DNA of 64,000 nucleotides from Roseovarius sp. S88 (lineage in GTDB: Bacteria > Pseudomonadota > Alphaproteobacteria > Rhodobacterales > Rhodobacteraceae). Location of the stretch: NCBI RefSeq assembly GCF_037023735.1, contig NZ_CP146069.1:2769501-2833500 (forward strand), read 5' to 3'. Below are positions 26,649-35,541 of this stretch, one piece after another. Position 1 is the first letter of the stretch. Every line of letters begins with the position of its first letter. The notes under the pieces were generated by a model. It had not been told where the DNA came from. It was given only the letters and a program-made list of their open reading frames with translations, and did not search any database. The position numbers and the translations under genes were made by a program.

Positions 26649-27605
26649 ATGCACCGCGCCCAAGTCTCACATACGGATCAGGTCACCCTTGGCATCCTCA
26701 TTATCCTCGCCTCCGTCGCGGCGCTGGCGCTTGGGGATGCCACGATCAAACTTATCAGCGCTGATTTTTCTCTGTGGCAGATTTTCGCGCTGCGTTCGGC
26801 CTTTGCCATTCCCTGCATCATCCTGCTCGCCATCCTCGCCAAACGCCGCCTGAGACCAACTGCCCCAGGATGGGTTAGCCTGCGCGCCCTGTTGCTTGTC
26901 ACCGGATGGATCGCCTATTACGGCGCGCTGCCCTGGCTTGATCTCGGCACCGCTGCCGTTGCCGTCTACACCAATCCCATTTTCACAGCCCTCATCACCG
27001 CCGCAGTGCTCAATGAGCGCGTGACCCCCATACAATGGCTGGGTATCGTCATTGGCTTCATCGGTGTCGCCATAATCCTGCGCCCCACAGACGCGCAGTT
27101 TTCCTGGTCTCTTCTCGGCCCGATCACAGGCGCGTTGCTTTACTCGCTGGCGATGATCCTGACGCGCAGCAAATGCCAGTCCGAAGACTATGTGAGTCTG
27201 GCTTTTACCCTGCACATCGCTTTCATAGTCACCGGCGCGATTGGCCTGGTCCTCACCACGTTTTTGACCCTGCCAAGTGATGTGACAAGTCAAATCCCCT
27301 TTCTGACCACCGGCTGGGCAGCGATGGCAGCAACCGACTGGGCCTTGATGGCGGGTCTTGGCCTTCTTGGTATGGCCTTCACCCTCGGGGTCGCCCGCGC
27401 CTATCAGATCGCGCCGCCCCATATCATTGCTACCTTCGACTATGGCTATGTGGGCTTTGCTCTATTGTGGGGCGTGGTGTTCTTCTCGGAATACCCCAAC
27501 GCACGCGGCATCCTTGGCATGGGGCTTGTGATTACCGCCGGTCTCATGGTTGCCCTGGGCGCGCGCCGCTACCAATCTCCTCTGCAACACTCCGCAGGCG
27601 GTTGA
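26649..27605 (+). CDS. EamA/DMT family transporter
   Basis: A 318-residue inner-membrane protein with ten predicted helices in two EamA repeats. The first repeat contains ALALGDATIKLISADFSLWQIFALRSAFAIP and ends NERVTPIQWLGIVIGFIGVAIILRP; the second ends GVVFFSEYPNARGILGMGLVITAG. This is the drug/metabolite exporter layout of RhaT/YdcZ relatives. The start may be ATG 26649 or TTG 26628; neither has a strong ribosome site. Substrate unknown. Confidence 0.85.
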   Translation: MHRAQVSHTDQVTLGILIILASVAALALGDATIKLISADFSLWQIFALRSAFAIPCIILLAILAKRRLRPTAPGWVSLRALLLVTGWIAYYGALPWLDLGTAAVAVYTNPIFTALITAAVLNERVTPIQWLGIVIGFIGVAIILRPTDAQFSWSLLGPITGALLYSLAMILTRSKCQSEDYVSLAFTLHIAFIVTGAIGLVLTTFLTLPSDVTSQIPFLTTGWAAMAATDWALMAGLGLLGMAFTLGVARAYQIAPPHIIATFDYGYVGFALLWGVVFFSEYPNARGILGMGLVITAGLMVALGARRYQSPLQHSAGG

Positions 27606-27655
27606 AACTCCAGCCCAGCGCAATAGAGTACTTTCTATCACGCTGGGGGCGTTTC

Positions 27656-28090
27656 ATGGCATCGGCCAAATTACATCTGATCAAGCTGAGCGTCGGCTCG
27701 GAGTCTTTCGAAAGCCTGACCGCGTGGCAATCCCGCCCCGAGGCGCAAGGGCCTGATGGCCTGCCCCGCCATGTCACACGCATGTGGCCCCGGCGCGAGG
27801 CCGAACTTTTGCAAGGCGGCTCGATCTATTGGGTGGTTCAGGGCCTGGTGCAATGCCGCCAGCGGATTTTACGATTTGACGAGGTGGTGCGCGACGATGG
27901 CATTCGGCGGTGCGGTATCGTGTTGGACCCCGAACTCATCCGCACGTCAACCGCCCCCAAACGCCCCTTTCAGGGCTGGCGTTACCTGGAACCCACGGAC
28001 GCCCCCGTCGACCTGCCCAAAGCACGCCAAAACGAAGACGCGCTGCCGGCCGATCTTTCGGCAGCTCTGTCAGACATCGGCGTGATCTGA
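27656..28090 (+). CDS. DUF1489 family protein
   Basis: A 144-residue protein that I recognise as the alphaproteobacterial DUF1489 family, from its start AKLHLIKLSVGSESFESLTAWQ and the blocks RHVTRMWPRREAELL, GSIYWVVQGLVQCRQRI and CGIVLDPELIRT. The start ATG 27656 follows a GGGGGC ribosome site. It has no signal or membrane segment. The family has no known function and is usually found next to housekeeping genes, as here. Confidence 0.82.
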   Translation: MASAKLHLIKLSVGSESFESLTAWQSRPEAQGPDGLPRHVTRMWPRREAELLQGGSIYWVVQGLVQCRQRILRFDEVVRDDGIRRCGIVLDPELIRTSTAPKRPFQGWRYLEPTDAPVDLPKARQNEDALPADLSAALSDIGVI

Positions 28091-28147
28091 CATTTCTTCA
28101 AAATCTGACCCTACGTCACGAACACGACCCGCTCAACGGCGCGTGAT

Positions 28148-28165
28148 ACGGCCAATTGTGGCCGT
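28148..28165. other. 7-bp stem-loop in the gap before the outer-membrane protein gene
   Basis: ACGGCCA at 28148-28154 pairs perfectly with TGGCCGT at 28159-28165 around an ATTG loop. It lies 58 bases after the DUF1489 stop and lacks a T run, so it may be a factor-assisted terminator or an mRNA 3-prime end. The rest of 28091-28370 is a promoter region for the outer-membrane gene, with no further clear sites. Confidence 0.45.
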
Positions 28166-28370
28166 CAACCCCCTAAAACAAGGCATTAATCCGCCTCCGC
28201 GCTGACCCGCTCAGCATGTTTTGGCCGGGCCTCAGCGAACCGTTGCTCACCTCATCACCGCGAGTTGATCACAGCTGATCGACCCCCCACTTGTCGCATC
28301 ATTCGGTCGTGTCGATATGCATCGCACGGCACAGCCGAACACTTAGGACAGTATCCAAAGGATCCGAAAA

Positions 28371-28958
28371 ATGAAAAAGACACCGAGCATTATCGCAGCA
28401 GCCCTCGTTCTTGGGGCGGCCCCTGCCTTTGCTGGTTCGGCCACCCCTGCCGCACCTGAGCCCGTGATTGAGCAAGCCGCACCCGTTCCGTTTTCCAGCC
28501 CTGATTGGACCGGCTTCTACGGCGGTGCACAGTTGGGTTACGCCAATATCGACACCAGTGCTGGTGGTGACGACGATGGTTTCATCGGCGGTCTTACAGC
28601 CGGTTACGACTTTGACCTCGGTCAATGGGTCGTTGGTGGCGGTCTGGACTATGACTTCGCCGACATCAGCATTGCTGGTGGCGCGGCCGATCTTGAAAGT
28701 GTTTTCCGTGCCAAGCTGCGCGGCGGCTACAAAATCGGCAACGGCCTGCTCTACGCGACCGGTGGTTACGCCTTGGCCGATACCAACACACTCGGCAGCG
28801 ATGACGGCTACTTCATCGGCGCAGGGTATGAATACCTCATCAACCAAAGCTTCTCTGTCGGTGGTGAAGTCCTCTACCACGAGTTCGACAACTACAACTC
28901 TTCCGGTGTGGATGTAGACGCGACCACCGTTCAAGTTCGCGGCACGTTCCGCTTCTAA
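28371..28958 (+). CDS. Outer-membrane beta-barrel protein (opacity/porin-like)
   Basis: A 195-residue outer-membrane protein. A Sec signal peptide ends at AFA (residue 21), and a short proline-rich linker follows. The barrel starts DWTGFYGGAQLGYANID and shows alternating aromatic/glycine strands up to the C-terminal phenylalanine (VRGTFRF), the BAM recognition end. The size fits an eight-stranded barrel. The ribosome site is AAGGATCCGAAAA. Such proteins in Rhizobiales and Rhodobacterales are abundant structural proteins; no specific ligand can be named. Confidence 0.85.
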   Translation: MKKTPSIIAAALVLGAAPAFAGSATPAAPEPVIEQAAPVPFSSPDWTGFYGGAQLGYANIDTSAGGDDDGFIGGLTAGYDFDLGQWVVGGGLDYDFADISIAGGAADLESVFRAKLRGGYKIGNGLLYATGGYALADTNTLGSDDGYFIGAGYEYLINQSFSVGGEVLYHEFDNYNSSGVDVDATTVQVRGTFRF

Positions 28959-29003
28959 TTCGTTGTCCCAACCCGTCCCTTTTTGATCGGGGGCGGGACG
29001 CAT

Positions 29004-29048
29004 GGGGCGAGCACCATCGTTTCCCCTCTTTTGATTGGTGTTCGCCCC
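29004..29048. terminator. Convergent hairpin between the outer-membrane gene and the transporter gene
   Basis: GGGGCGAGCACCA (29004-29016) pairs with TGGTGTTCGCCCC (29036-29048) with one mismatched position; the loop is about 19 bases and T/C-rich. It sits between two converging genes and can serve transcripts from both sides. The long loop makes it less typical than a standard intrinsic terminator. Confidence 0.6.
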
Positions 29049-29060
29049 GGCTTTTCCGGC

Positions 29061-30650
29061 TCAATCATAGCTGCGCAACGCCGTGCGTTGCACAAAGATG
29101 ACCACCAACAACGGAACCACAACCGCAAGCGTGGTGACAGTGATCAACAACATCCCCAACTCGGAATAGTCCGCCGCCGTCAAGATCGTGTCGCCCGCGC
29201 GCACATCGCGTGTTATGGTGTAAATCTCATTGAGATACTTTGTCCCGAGCGTTGATGCCGACAGCGCCAGATTGGTGAAAGACGCCATCACAGCAAAGAA
29301 CGTGGCCTTCAGCTCTCGCGGGGCATTGCGCGCAATCCACGCCAGCATCGGGATCATCGCCACCTGCCCCAGCGGGCTTTCCAGGGCTGTGTCGAATATC
29401 GCGATGAACCGCGCATCGACTATCCCGCCAGTCACCGCAGCGGTCCACTCCTGCACACCGAAATAAAGCCCGATATTGGGCAGCGTGAGCAGCCCGCCGA
29501 GGATGCTCAGCACGACAACAATCCAGACAATGGACCGGGTCGCCATCATCGGGCGCAATAGGATGATCACCAAAAGCGTGACGACCGCTGTAATCAACGA
29601 CAGAACCGACTGAAACTGCTGATCAAAGCCGAGCACGTCAATTTCAAACCATTTTTGCCCATCCCCCGGCCCGGGCACGGCGCGGAAGAAAAAGATGATA
29701 ATCGCCGTACCAACAAGCGCCTTGGCCTGCGCTGGTTCCAGCACTGCCACCAGTTGCCGCATCAAAAAGGCCACAACGGCCATGGAACCAACAAAGATGA
29801 TCTCTTGCCCAAACGGCACCTGCCCCAGCCCAACAATCAGCGACAGGGCCACAAACGCGCCGCCGCCGATGAAATACCACCAGTTCGGCGTGGTCTGCCT
29901 CTCTGGCTCATCCGCGCCATTTATCTGGCCTGATCGTTTCATCAACCCGGCCAAGACAACGCCGCTCACCGAGATCACCGGGATCAAAAACCCGATCATG
30001 TAAACCCGCGCATAGACCGCGCCCTTCTGCGCCTGATCCATGCTCTCAATGCCGGAAAACAAGCCGATATTGAGAAGCGCCACCGCCACCGTGCCGCCGA
30101 TCAAGGCAAACCGGCCCAGCGCCTGCATGGTGGTGTGCATCGCCTTGCTGTCTTCCTCGCTGATCAGCGCGCCGGTTTCGTCCCGTGTCGGAACCGCCTC
30201 GACCGACATCGCATCGGCCACCGCGTCTTGCAAAACCAGACCGCAGGGGGCCAGAAGAAAGCTCAGAATGTACCAGGAGGACACCGGCATGACCGCTTCC
30301 ATCATGGCGGTCTGTGTGAGCACGAAATACATGATGCCCACACTGGCGGCGACACATCCCGCCCCGAGCCAGATCAGCAACCACTTCCACTTCCAAATGA
30401 GGTCAACGAGATGCCCCAATGGCATCTTAAGCGCCCAGGGCAGGCCCGCCCAGAACGCGAGGCTCGCGATGTAGGCGGCTGAAAAGTCTAAGTATTCCTT
30501 AACGAAAAATGTACCGACAATAAGCGTAAGCCCCGAACACCCGGCCGCAAAGTAAACCATCAGGGGCGGCAGAAATGAAAGCCGCATTTGATCTTTCAGA
30601 TCAAAGACAACTGCGCTGAAATATCCCGCAAGCCCCGCCTTACTCTGCAT
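29061..30650 (-). CDS. Major facilitator / BT1-like (folate-biopterin transporter type) membrane protein
   Basis: A 529-residue inner-membrane protein with about twelve to fourteen helices. The early region, FFVKEYLDFSAAYIASLAFWAGLPWALKMPLGHLVDL, resembles the conserved entry of BT1/folate-biopterin transporters and related major facilitators, and SWYILSFLLAPCGLVLQDAVADAMSVEAVP is the matching signature in the first half. It is longer than most sugar facilitators. It follows the pyrD-arsC genes at 48 bases and may be transcribed with them. Substrate is not readable. Confidence 0.7.
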   Translation of the reverse strand: MQSKAGLAGYFSAVVFDLKDQMRLSFLPPLMVYFAAGCSGLTLIVGTFFVKEYLDFSAAYIASLAFWAGLPWALKMPLGHLVDLIWKWKWLLIWLGAGCVAASVGIMYFVLTQTAMMEAVMPVSSWYILSFLLAPCGLVLQDAVADAMSVEAVPTRDETGALISEEDSKAMHTTMQALGRFALIGGTVAVALLNIGLFSGIESMDQAQKGAVYARVYMIGFLIPVISVSGVVLAGLMKRSGQINGADEPERQTTPNWWYFIGGGAFVALSLIVGLGQVPFGQEIIFVGSMAVVAFLMRQLVAVLEPAQAKALVGTAIIIFFFRAVPGPGDGQKWFEIDVLGFDQQFQSVLSLITAVVTLLVIILLRPMMATRSIVWIVVVLSILGGLLTLPNIGLYFGVQEWTAAVTGGIVDARFIAIFDTALESPLGQVAMIPMLAWIARNAPRELKATFFAVMASFTNLALSASTLGTKYLNEIYTITRDVRAGDTILTAADYSELGMLLITVTTLAVVVPLLVVIFVQRTALRSYD

Positions 30651-30698
30651 ACAGACCCATCCCCTATCTGCCTTTCACGCGCGAAATCTAGGTGCGCC

Positions 30699-31043
30699 TT
30701 ACAAAATGTCGAGTACCGCTTCCGGCGGACGACCCAGCGCAGCTTTGCCATGTGCAAAGACCACCGGGCGTTCAATTAGAATGGGATGCGCCGCCATGGC
30801 CGCGATCAGCTTGGCCTCATCCGTTTCCTCGGCAAGGCTCAACTCTTTGAACACCGCCTCCCCCCGGCGCATCAGTTTTGCAGCGGGCACGCCGAGTGCC
30901 TTCAACGCAGCTGCAATCTCATCAGCCGTCGGCGCATCCTGCAAGTATAGCCGCACCTCCACATCGCCCCGCTCCTGCAAAAGCGCCAGCGTCTGACGCG
31001 ACTTCGAACATCTCGGGTTGTGCCAAATCTCGGTTACAGCCAT
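30699..31043 (-). CDS. arsC: Arsenate reductase, glutaredoxin-coupled ArsC family
   Basis: A 114-residue ArsC-fold protein. The catalytic cysteine is Cys12 in [10 protein letters not shown], and the anion-binding arginines lie in [19 protein letters not shown]. It reduces arsenate to arsenite with glutathione and glutaredoxin, or acts as a related Spx/YffB-like protein. Its start overlaps the pyrD stop by ten bases. No ars pump or ArsR regulator is near, so arsenic resistance is not assured as its only role. Confidence 0.85.
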   Translation of the reverse strand: MAVTEIWHNPRCSKSRQTLALLQERGDVEVRLYLQDAPTADEIAAALKALGVPAAKLMRRGEAVFKELSLAEETDEAKLIAAMAAHPILIERPVVFAHGKAALGRPPEAVLDIL

Positions 31044-32092
31044 CGATCTCTCCCTGTACTCACCGCCTCAGCAACAGTGGCATAGCCATTCTGCTCCAAA
31101 AGCTGATCCAGCTCACGCGCAATCCGCCCAACTAGCCCAAGACCTTCATAGACCAGCGCGGAATAGAGCTGCACCGCGCTAGCCCCGGCCAGAACCTTCT
31201 GAAACGCGTCCTGCCCAGACGATATGCCACCGACACCCACAAGGGGCATCTTGCCCTCAGTAAGCTGAGACAACCGCGCCAGAACCCGGGTCGAGCGCTC
31301 AAAAAGCGGTGCGCCGGACAAGCCACCTGCCTCCTGCGCCTGCGCGCTTTGCAACCCGTCGCGTGACAGTGTCGTGTTGGTGGCAATGATAGCGCTTACA
31401 TTGGTCTCCTGCGCCACACCCGCAACTTCGGCCAGTTCGTCATCAGACAAATCTGGCGCGATCTTGAGGAAGACTGGAATGCGCCGTTCCATCCCGTCGC
31501 GCACCTCCATCACCCCCGCCAGAAGCGCCCGCAGTGCCGCCCCGCCTTGCAAATCCCGCAGCTTTTCGGTGTTTGGGCTGGAAACGTTTACTGTCGCAAA
31601 GTCCAGATGCGCGCCGCAATGGGCCAGAACGCCGGCAAAATCGTCGGCCCGATTTGTGCTGTCCTTGTTGGCCCCAAGGTTAAGGCCAATGACCGCCTCC
31701 GTGGGACGCACCGCTAGACGTGGTTCTGCGGCCTCCATGCCTTCATTGTTAAACCCAAACCGGTTGATCACAGCGTGATCTTCGGCGAGACGAAAGAGCC
31801 GGGGTTTCGGGTTGCCCGGCTGGGGCCGCGGTGTGATGGCGCCAACTTCGACAAACCCAAATCCGGCCTTAGCCAGCGGTGACAACGCGACAGCGTTTTT
31901 GTCAAACCCCGCCGCCAAGCCAATCGGATTCGCCAAGCGAATGCCAGCAAGCTCTGTGCGCAATCGGTCCGACGTGATCTCTCCGGGCAAAGGTGCCAAA
32001 CCCGACCGCAATGCCCAAAGCGCCACGCCATGGGCGCGTTCAGGGTCAAGCCGGTGCAGAAGGCCCAGCCCGATCCGGTCCATCAGGCTCAT
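31034..32092 (-). CDS. pyrD: Dihydroorotate dehydrogenase (quinone), class 2
   Basis: A 352-residue class 2 enzyme of pyrimidine synthesis that passes electrons from dihydroorotate to the quinone pool at the inner membrane. The N-terminal amphipathic helix region ([23 protein letters not shown]) is the quinone tunnel. FMN and substrate blocks include [56 protein letters not shown] (catalytic serine region) and [10 protein letters not shown]. The start overlaps the DUF952 stop by four bases. Confidence 0.93.
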   Translation of the reverse strand: MSLMDRIGLGLLHRLDPERAHGVALWALRSGLAPLPGEITSDRLRTELAGIRLANPIGLAAGFDKNAVALSPLAKAGFGFVEVGAITPRPQPGNPKPRLFRLAEDHAVINRFGFNNEGMEAAEPRLAVRPTEAVIGLNLGANKDSTNRADDFAGVLAHCGAHLDFATVNVSSPNTEKLRDLQGGAALRALLAGVMEVRDGMERRIPVFLKIAPDLSDDELAEVAGVAQETNVSAIIATNTTLSRDGLQSAQAQEAGGLSGAPLFERSTRVLARLSQLTEGKMPLVGVGGISSGQDAFQKVLAGASAVQLYSALVYEGLGLVGRIARELDQLLEQNGYATVAEAVSTGRDRWL

Positions 32093-32439
32093 ACCATCTG
32101 GTCCGGAAACTGATGCACGCCATCCTCAAGAGAAAGGGGCAAGGCCCAATGGAGATTTTCAAGCTTTAACGGCGCGTAGAGATGCGGGAATAGCGCCCCG
32201 CCTCGTGACGACTCCCATTTGAGCGCCGCGCCCAAATCCTCCGCCTCCACCGCGAGCAGCATCAAATCATCTTCGCCCGCAAAATGCTTGGCCGCCGTCT
32301 CAGCCGCCTGATCTGCCGTTGAGAAATGAATGTAACCATCCGCCAGATCCACAGGCGCGCCGTCAGTCTGGCCCGCGTCGCAGAGGGCTTTCCATTCCTC
32401 TTGCCGGAAAATCTTGTAGATCAGCATGAGTTTGGTCAT
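32089..32439 (-). CDS. DUF952 family protein
   Basis: A 116-residue protein of the DUF952 family, recognised from [34 protein letters not shown] and the C-terminal [19 protein letters not shown]. The fold is related to ADP-ribosyltransferase-like domains, but no activity is known. I chose ATG 32439; ATG 32427 is an alternative. It overlaps pyrD by four bases and is thus co-translated with it. Confidence 0.8.
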   Translation of the reverse strand: MTKLMLIYKIFRQEEWKALCDAGQTDGAPVDLADGYIHFSTADQAAETAAKHFAGEDDLMLLAVEAEDLGAALKWESSRGGALFPHLYAPLKLENLHWALPLSLEDGVHQFPDQMV

Positions 32440-32581
32440 GCCTTGGCGCGCAGGAACGGTCAAGCGAATTGCCAAGGCCAAGTCTTAACGCAACCTGAAC
32501 ATGTTCTGCGCCGCAGCGTTTCGCGCGCGAAACATTTGGGCGCTCTTGCATTTGCCGCCCATATCCGGCCTATGGGAATCC

Positions 32582-33775
32582 ATGAGCAAAGTGCGAGATC
32601 AATACGAAGCGTTTCCCTATCCTGAACGTGATCCACGCGACGAAAAAAAGCGCCTGATCCTGGGATCGCCATCGCTGCCACAAGAGATTGACCATTTCAT
32701 CTTTGGCGGCCAGCGCGACTGGTCCAAACCGCTACGCATTCTCGTCGCAGGCGGCGGTACAGGCGACGGGCTGATCCAACTGACAACGCTTCTGACGCAA
32801 TACAAACGCCCCTTTGAGGCCACCTATATTGACCTCTCCAAAGCGTCACGTGACGTGGCAGAAGCGCGCGCCAAGATACGGAAATTAAACAATATTACCT
32901 TCATCACCGGAAGTCTTCTGGATGCGCCAAAATACGGCCCGTTTGACTACATAGATTGCTGCGGCGTGCTACACCACCTGCCGGACCCCGACGCAGGGTT
33001 TTCCCAGCTCCGCGCGGCTCTCGCACCCGGAGGCGGCATGGGCTTCATGGTGTATGCCCCTTATGGCCGGTCGGGGGTGTATCCTCTGCAAGGGGCCTTT
33101 GGCGCACTGTATGCGGATCTTGCCCCTAAGGACCGCATCAAGGCGGCGCGCAAGCTCTTTGACCGCCTGCCCGAGGGGCATCCGTTCAAATCGAACCCCA
33201 ATCTGAATGATCACGAGGCCGGGGATGCGGGGTTTTATGACCTACTTTTGCACAGCCAGGACCGCGCCTATGACGTGACAACCTTATGTGCCACGTTAGA
33301 GCGCACAGGCTGGGCACTATCGGGGTTTGTGCAGTCTGTCTATTATGATCTCGCCCGGTTCACAGAGCCGCCCGAGGGCATGGATGCCATGACCCAAATG
33401 GCGGTGGCCGAAAAGCTCAACGGCACGATCCGCACCCATACCGCCTATGCGGTCGCAGCAGATACAGCCCCTCAAATCGCCCAAAGCACGAACCGCAAAC
33501 TTGTTCCCCATATCAAAGGGATACAAGCCAAAGCTCTGGCACAAGCCGTGCTTCAGGGCCAAAGCCCGAAACTGGGCGATGCGACGCTGTCCGAAACCCT
33601 GTCCCTGCCCAAAGAAGCCGGGGCGCTGTTGATGGCGATTGACGGGCGCAGATCGCTGCAAGAGATTGCCGCGCTCACAAAACAGGACCCATTGGCCTTT
33701 GGCGCGCTCTGGAGCCAGGTGGACCGCAAGCTCACGCCCTGGGGGCTGCTGGTCTATTCCAGCGTGCTGCGCTGA
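32582..33775 (+). CDS. Class I SAM-dependent methyltransferase with a C-terminal extension
   Basis: A 397-residue cytoplasmic protein. The SAM-binding strand is LRILVAGGGTGDGLIQL near residues 50-66, and motif IV reads DYIDCCGVLHHLPDPDAGF. The start MSKVRDQYEAFPYPERDP is a recurrent opening in this family. The last 150 residues form a second domain, ending with a helical DGRRSLQEIAAL block that looks like a substrate or winged-helix-like module. The acceptor is unknown. The SRAP gene starts 3 bases downstream, so they probably form one transcript. Confidence 0.82.
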   Translation: MSKVRDQYEAFPYPERDPRDEKKRLILGSPSLPQEIDHFIFGGQRDWSKPLRILVAGGGTGDGLIQLTTLLTQYKRPFEATYIDLSKASRDVAEARAKIRKLNNITFITGSLLDAPKYGPFDYIDCCGVLHHLPDPDAGFSQLRAALAPGGGMGFMVYAPYGRSGVYPLQGAFGALYADLAPKDRIKAARKLFDRLPEGHPFKSNPNLNDHEAGDAGFYDLLLHSQDRAYDVTTLCATLERTGWALSGFVQSVYYDLARFTEPPEGMDAMTQMAVAEKLNGTIRTHTAYAVAADTAPQIAQSTNRKLVPHIKGIQAKALAQAVLQGQSPKLGDATLSETLSLPKEAGALLMAIDGRRSLQEIAALTKQDPLAFGALWSQVDRKLTPWGLLVYSSVLR

Positions 33776-33778
33776 GAG

Positions 33779-34444
33779 ATGTGCGGTCGGTTTGCCCTGA
33801 CCTTGCCGCCAGACGCGATGGCGCAGCTCTTTGCTGCGCGCCCCGCGAATGATGTGCCGGGCGTGCCCAACTTTAACATTTGCCCCACCAACGCGGTGCA
33901 TGTGGTCACCTCGCAGGACGGTCAGCGGCAACTCCGCGCGATGCGGTGGGGGTTCCTACCCCATTGGTACAAAAGCCCAACCGACGGGCCATTGCTGATC
34001 AATGCGCGCAGCGAAACGATTGCTGAAAAGCCTGCTTTCCGTAGAGCCGCGCGAGGGCGGCGCTGCCTGATCCCCGCAACCGGTTTTTACGAATGGACCA
34101 AGGACGCCGAAGGCAAACGTTTGCCGTGGTACATTGCGCCGACGCAAAGCTCAATGCTCGCCTTTGCAGGGGTCTGGCAGGATTGGGCGCAGGGGGATGA
34201 AGCCTTTACCACCTGTGCCATTGTCACAACGGCGGCCAATCCCCGGATGCAGGCGATCCATCACCGGATGCCGGTTATTTTGGGTGAGGGCGACTGGGCT
34301 CTGTGGCTGGGTGAAGCCGGGCATGGGGCGGCCACCCTGATGAAAGCGGCCCCGGAAGAGGCTTTGCGGTTTCACCGGGTGGACCCAAAGGTGAACTCCA
34401 ACCGCGCCAGCGGACCGGATTTGATTGAGCCCTTCGAAGCCTAA
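33779..34444 (+). CDS. SRAP (SOS response-associated peptidase, YedK/HMCES) family protein
   Basis: A 221-residue SRAP protein. The invariant Cys2 (MCGRF) becomes N-terminal after methionine removal and links covalently to abasic sites in single-stranded DNA. Other catalytic elements are NARSET, GFYEWTK (glutamate) and IHHRMPVIL (histidine). It protects abasic sites at replication forks. It directly follows the methyltransferase gene, and is tail to tail with the second gap gene. Confidence 0.92.
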   Translation: MCGRFALTLPPDAMAQLFAARPANDVPGVPNFNICPTNAVHVVTSQDGQRQLRAMRWGFLPHWYKSPTDGPLLINARSETIAEKPAFRRAARGRRCLIPATGFYEWTKDAEGKRLPWYIAPTQSSMLAFAGVWQDWAQGDEAFTTCAIVTTAANPRMQAIHHRMPVILGEGDWALWLGEAGHGAATLMKAAPEEALRFHRVDPKVNSNRASGPDLIEPFEA

Positions 34445-34459
34445 CCGAGGCAGACAGGT

Positions 34460-35452
34460 TTAGGCCGCCATGAGTCGCGCCATATCCAGCATCCGGCAGG
34501 AAAAGCCCCATTCGTTGTCGTACCAGCCGAAAACGCGAAGCAGGCCGCCGGTGGACACGGATGTCTCTGGCCCGACGATCACGATGGATTCAGGCCGCAT
34601 ACGCAGATCGGCACTGACCAAAGGCTGTTCGGTCCACCCGAAGACACCCCCCTGACGCACAGCGTTTTGCAACACGGCGTTCACTGAGGCCGCATTGACG
34701 GCTGTGTTGGTCTGCACTGTCAGATCAATGCAGGACACGCTGGCGGTGGGCACGCGGATCGCGCGCGCCTCGATCCGGCCCTTGAGATGTGGCAGCACGA
34801 GACCTGTCTGATGCTGAGCGCTTGTGGTCGTGGGTACCATCGAGAGCGCGGCGGCCCGGCTGCGCTCGGGCGCGGCACGCGGTTTGTCGACGGTGGGCTG
34901 GCTTCCGGTGTAGCAATGCACTGTGGTCATCTGCCCGCTGATCAGGCCAAAGGCATCGTCCAGCAGGCGCGCAAGCGGGGCGAGTGCGTTGGTGGTGCAG
35001 GACGCATTGGAAACGATGGTCTGATTGCCCAGCGCCGCCTCATTGGCGCCCATCACGATGGTGATATCGGCCTCTGCCGAAGGGCCAGAGACCAGAACCT
35101 TGCTGGCTCCAGCCACAAGCCCCCGTTCAGCAACGGCGCGCGTCCCGCCCATACCGGTGCATTCCAGCACGATATCGACCTCGCTTAGGTCCAGGGCGCT
35201 CAGATCCGGCTCTGACGTAAACGGGATTTGCCGCGCACCGATCTGCAGCACGCCGTTCCCACCCTCTACCGGTTCAGGCCAGGGTCCGAACACGCTGTCA
35301 TATTGAAAAAGGTAGGCACAGGTCTCGATAGGTTCGATGTCGTTGATGCAGATGAGCTCGATATCCGGCGCATCTCGCAACAGAATGCGCAGGAGCGTGC
35401 GACCGATGCGGCCAAATCCGTTTATGGCGACGCGGATGGGACGGGTGGACAT
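34460..35452 (-). CDS. GAPDH-family dehydrogenase with divergent phosphate loop
   Basis: A 330-residue paralogue of the gap product. It keeps the NAD fold (INGFGRIGRTLLRI, INDIEP), the catalytic cysteine in SNASCTTNALAP, the histidine in MTTVHCYTGSQ and WYDNEWGFSCRM. The S-loop differs: SMVPTTTSAQHQTG replaces the canonical PTSTGAAKA, and ARAIRVPTASVSCIDLTV resembles erythrose-4-phosphate dehydrogenase-like sequences. It may use another aldehyde phosphate or run one direction only. The ribosome site GCAGGAGG precedes ATG 35452. Confidence 0.85.
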   Translation of the reverse strand: MSTRPIRVAINGFGRIGRTLLRILLRDAPDIELICINDIEPIETCAYLFQYDSVFGPWPEPVEGGNGVLQIGARQIPFTSEPDLSALDLSEVDIVLECTGMGGTRAVAERGLVAGASKVLVSGPSAEADITIVMGANEAALGNQTIVSNASCTTNALAPLARLLDDAFGLISGQMTTVHCYTGSQPTVDKPRAAPERSRAAALSMVPTTTSAQHQTGLVLPHLKGRIEARAIRVPTASVSCIDLTVQTNTAVNAASVNAVLQNAVRQGGVFGWTEQPLVSADLRMRPESIVIVGPETSVSTGGLLRVFGWYDNEWGFSCRMLDMARLMAA

Positions 35453-35523
35453 GGGTGGCCTCCTGCAAATGGGTCAGTGATGTTGACTTTATGGCTTGCG
35501 GCAGGCTTGACCAGCCATGAAAT

Positions 35524-35541
35524 ATAATTTGATCAAATTAT
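35524..35541. promoter_or_regulatory. 18-bp AT-rich palindrome upstream of the second gap-like gene
   Basis: ATAATTTGATCAAATTAT is perfectly self-complementary. It lies 72 bases before the start codon of the gap-like gene and covers the stop codon of the MATE gene. It could bind a dimeric regulator controlling the gap-like gene. The binding protein is unknown. Confidence 0.5.

Noticed and set aside
30699..31043. Arsenic resistance operon.
   Set aside because: Only arsC is present, overlapping pyrD; no ArsR regulator or arsenite pump is nearby.
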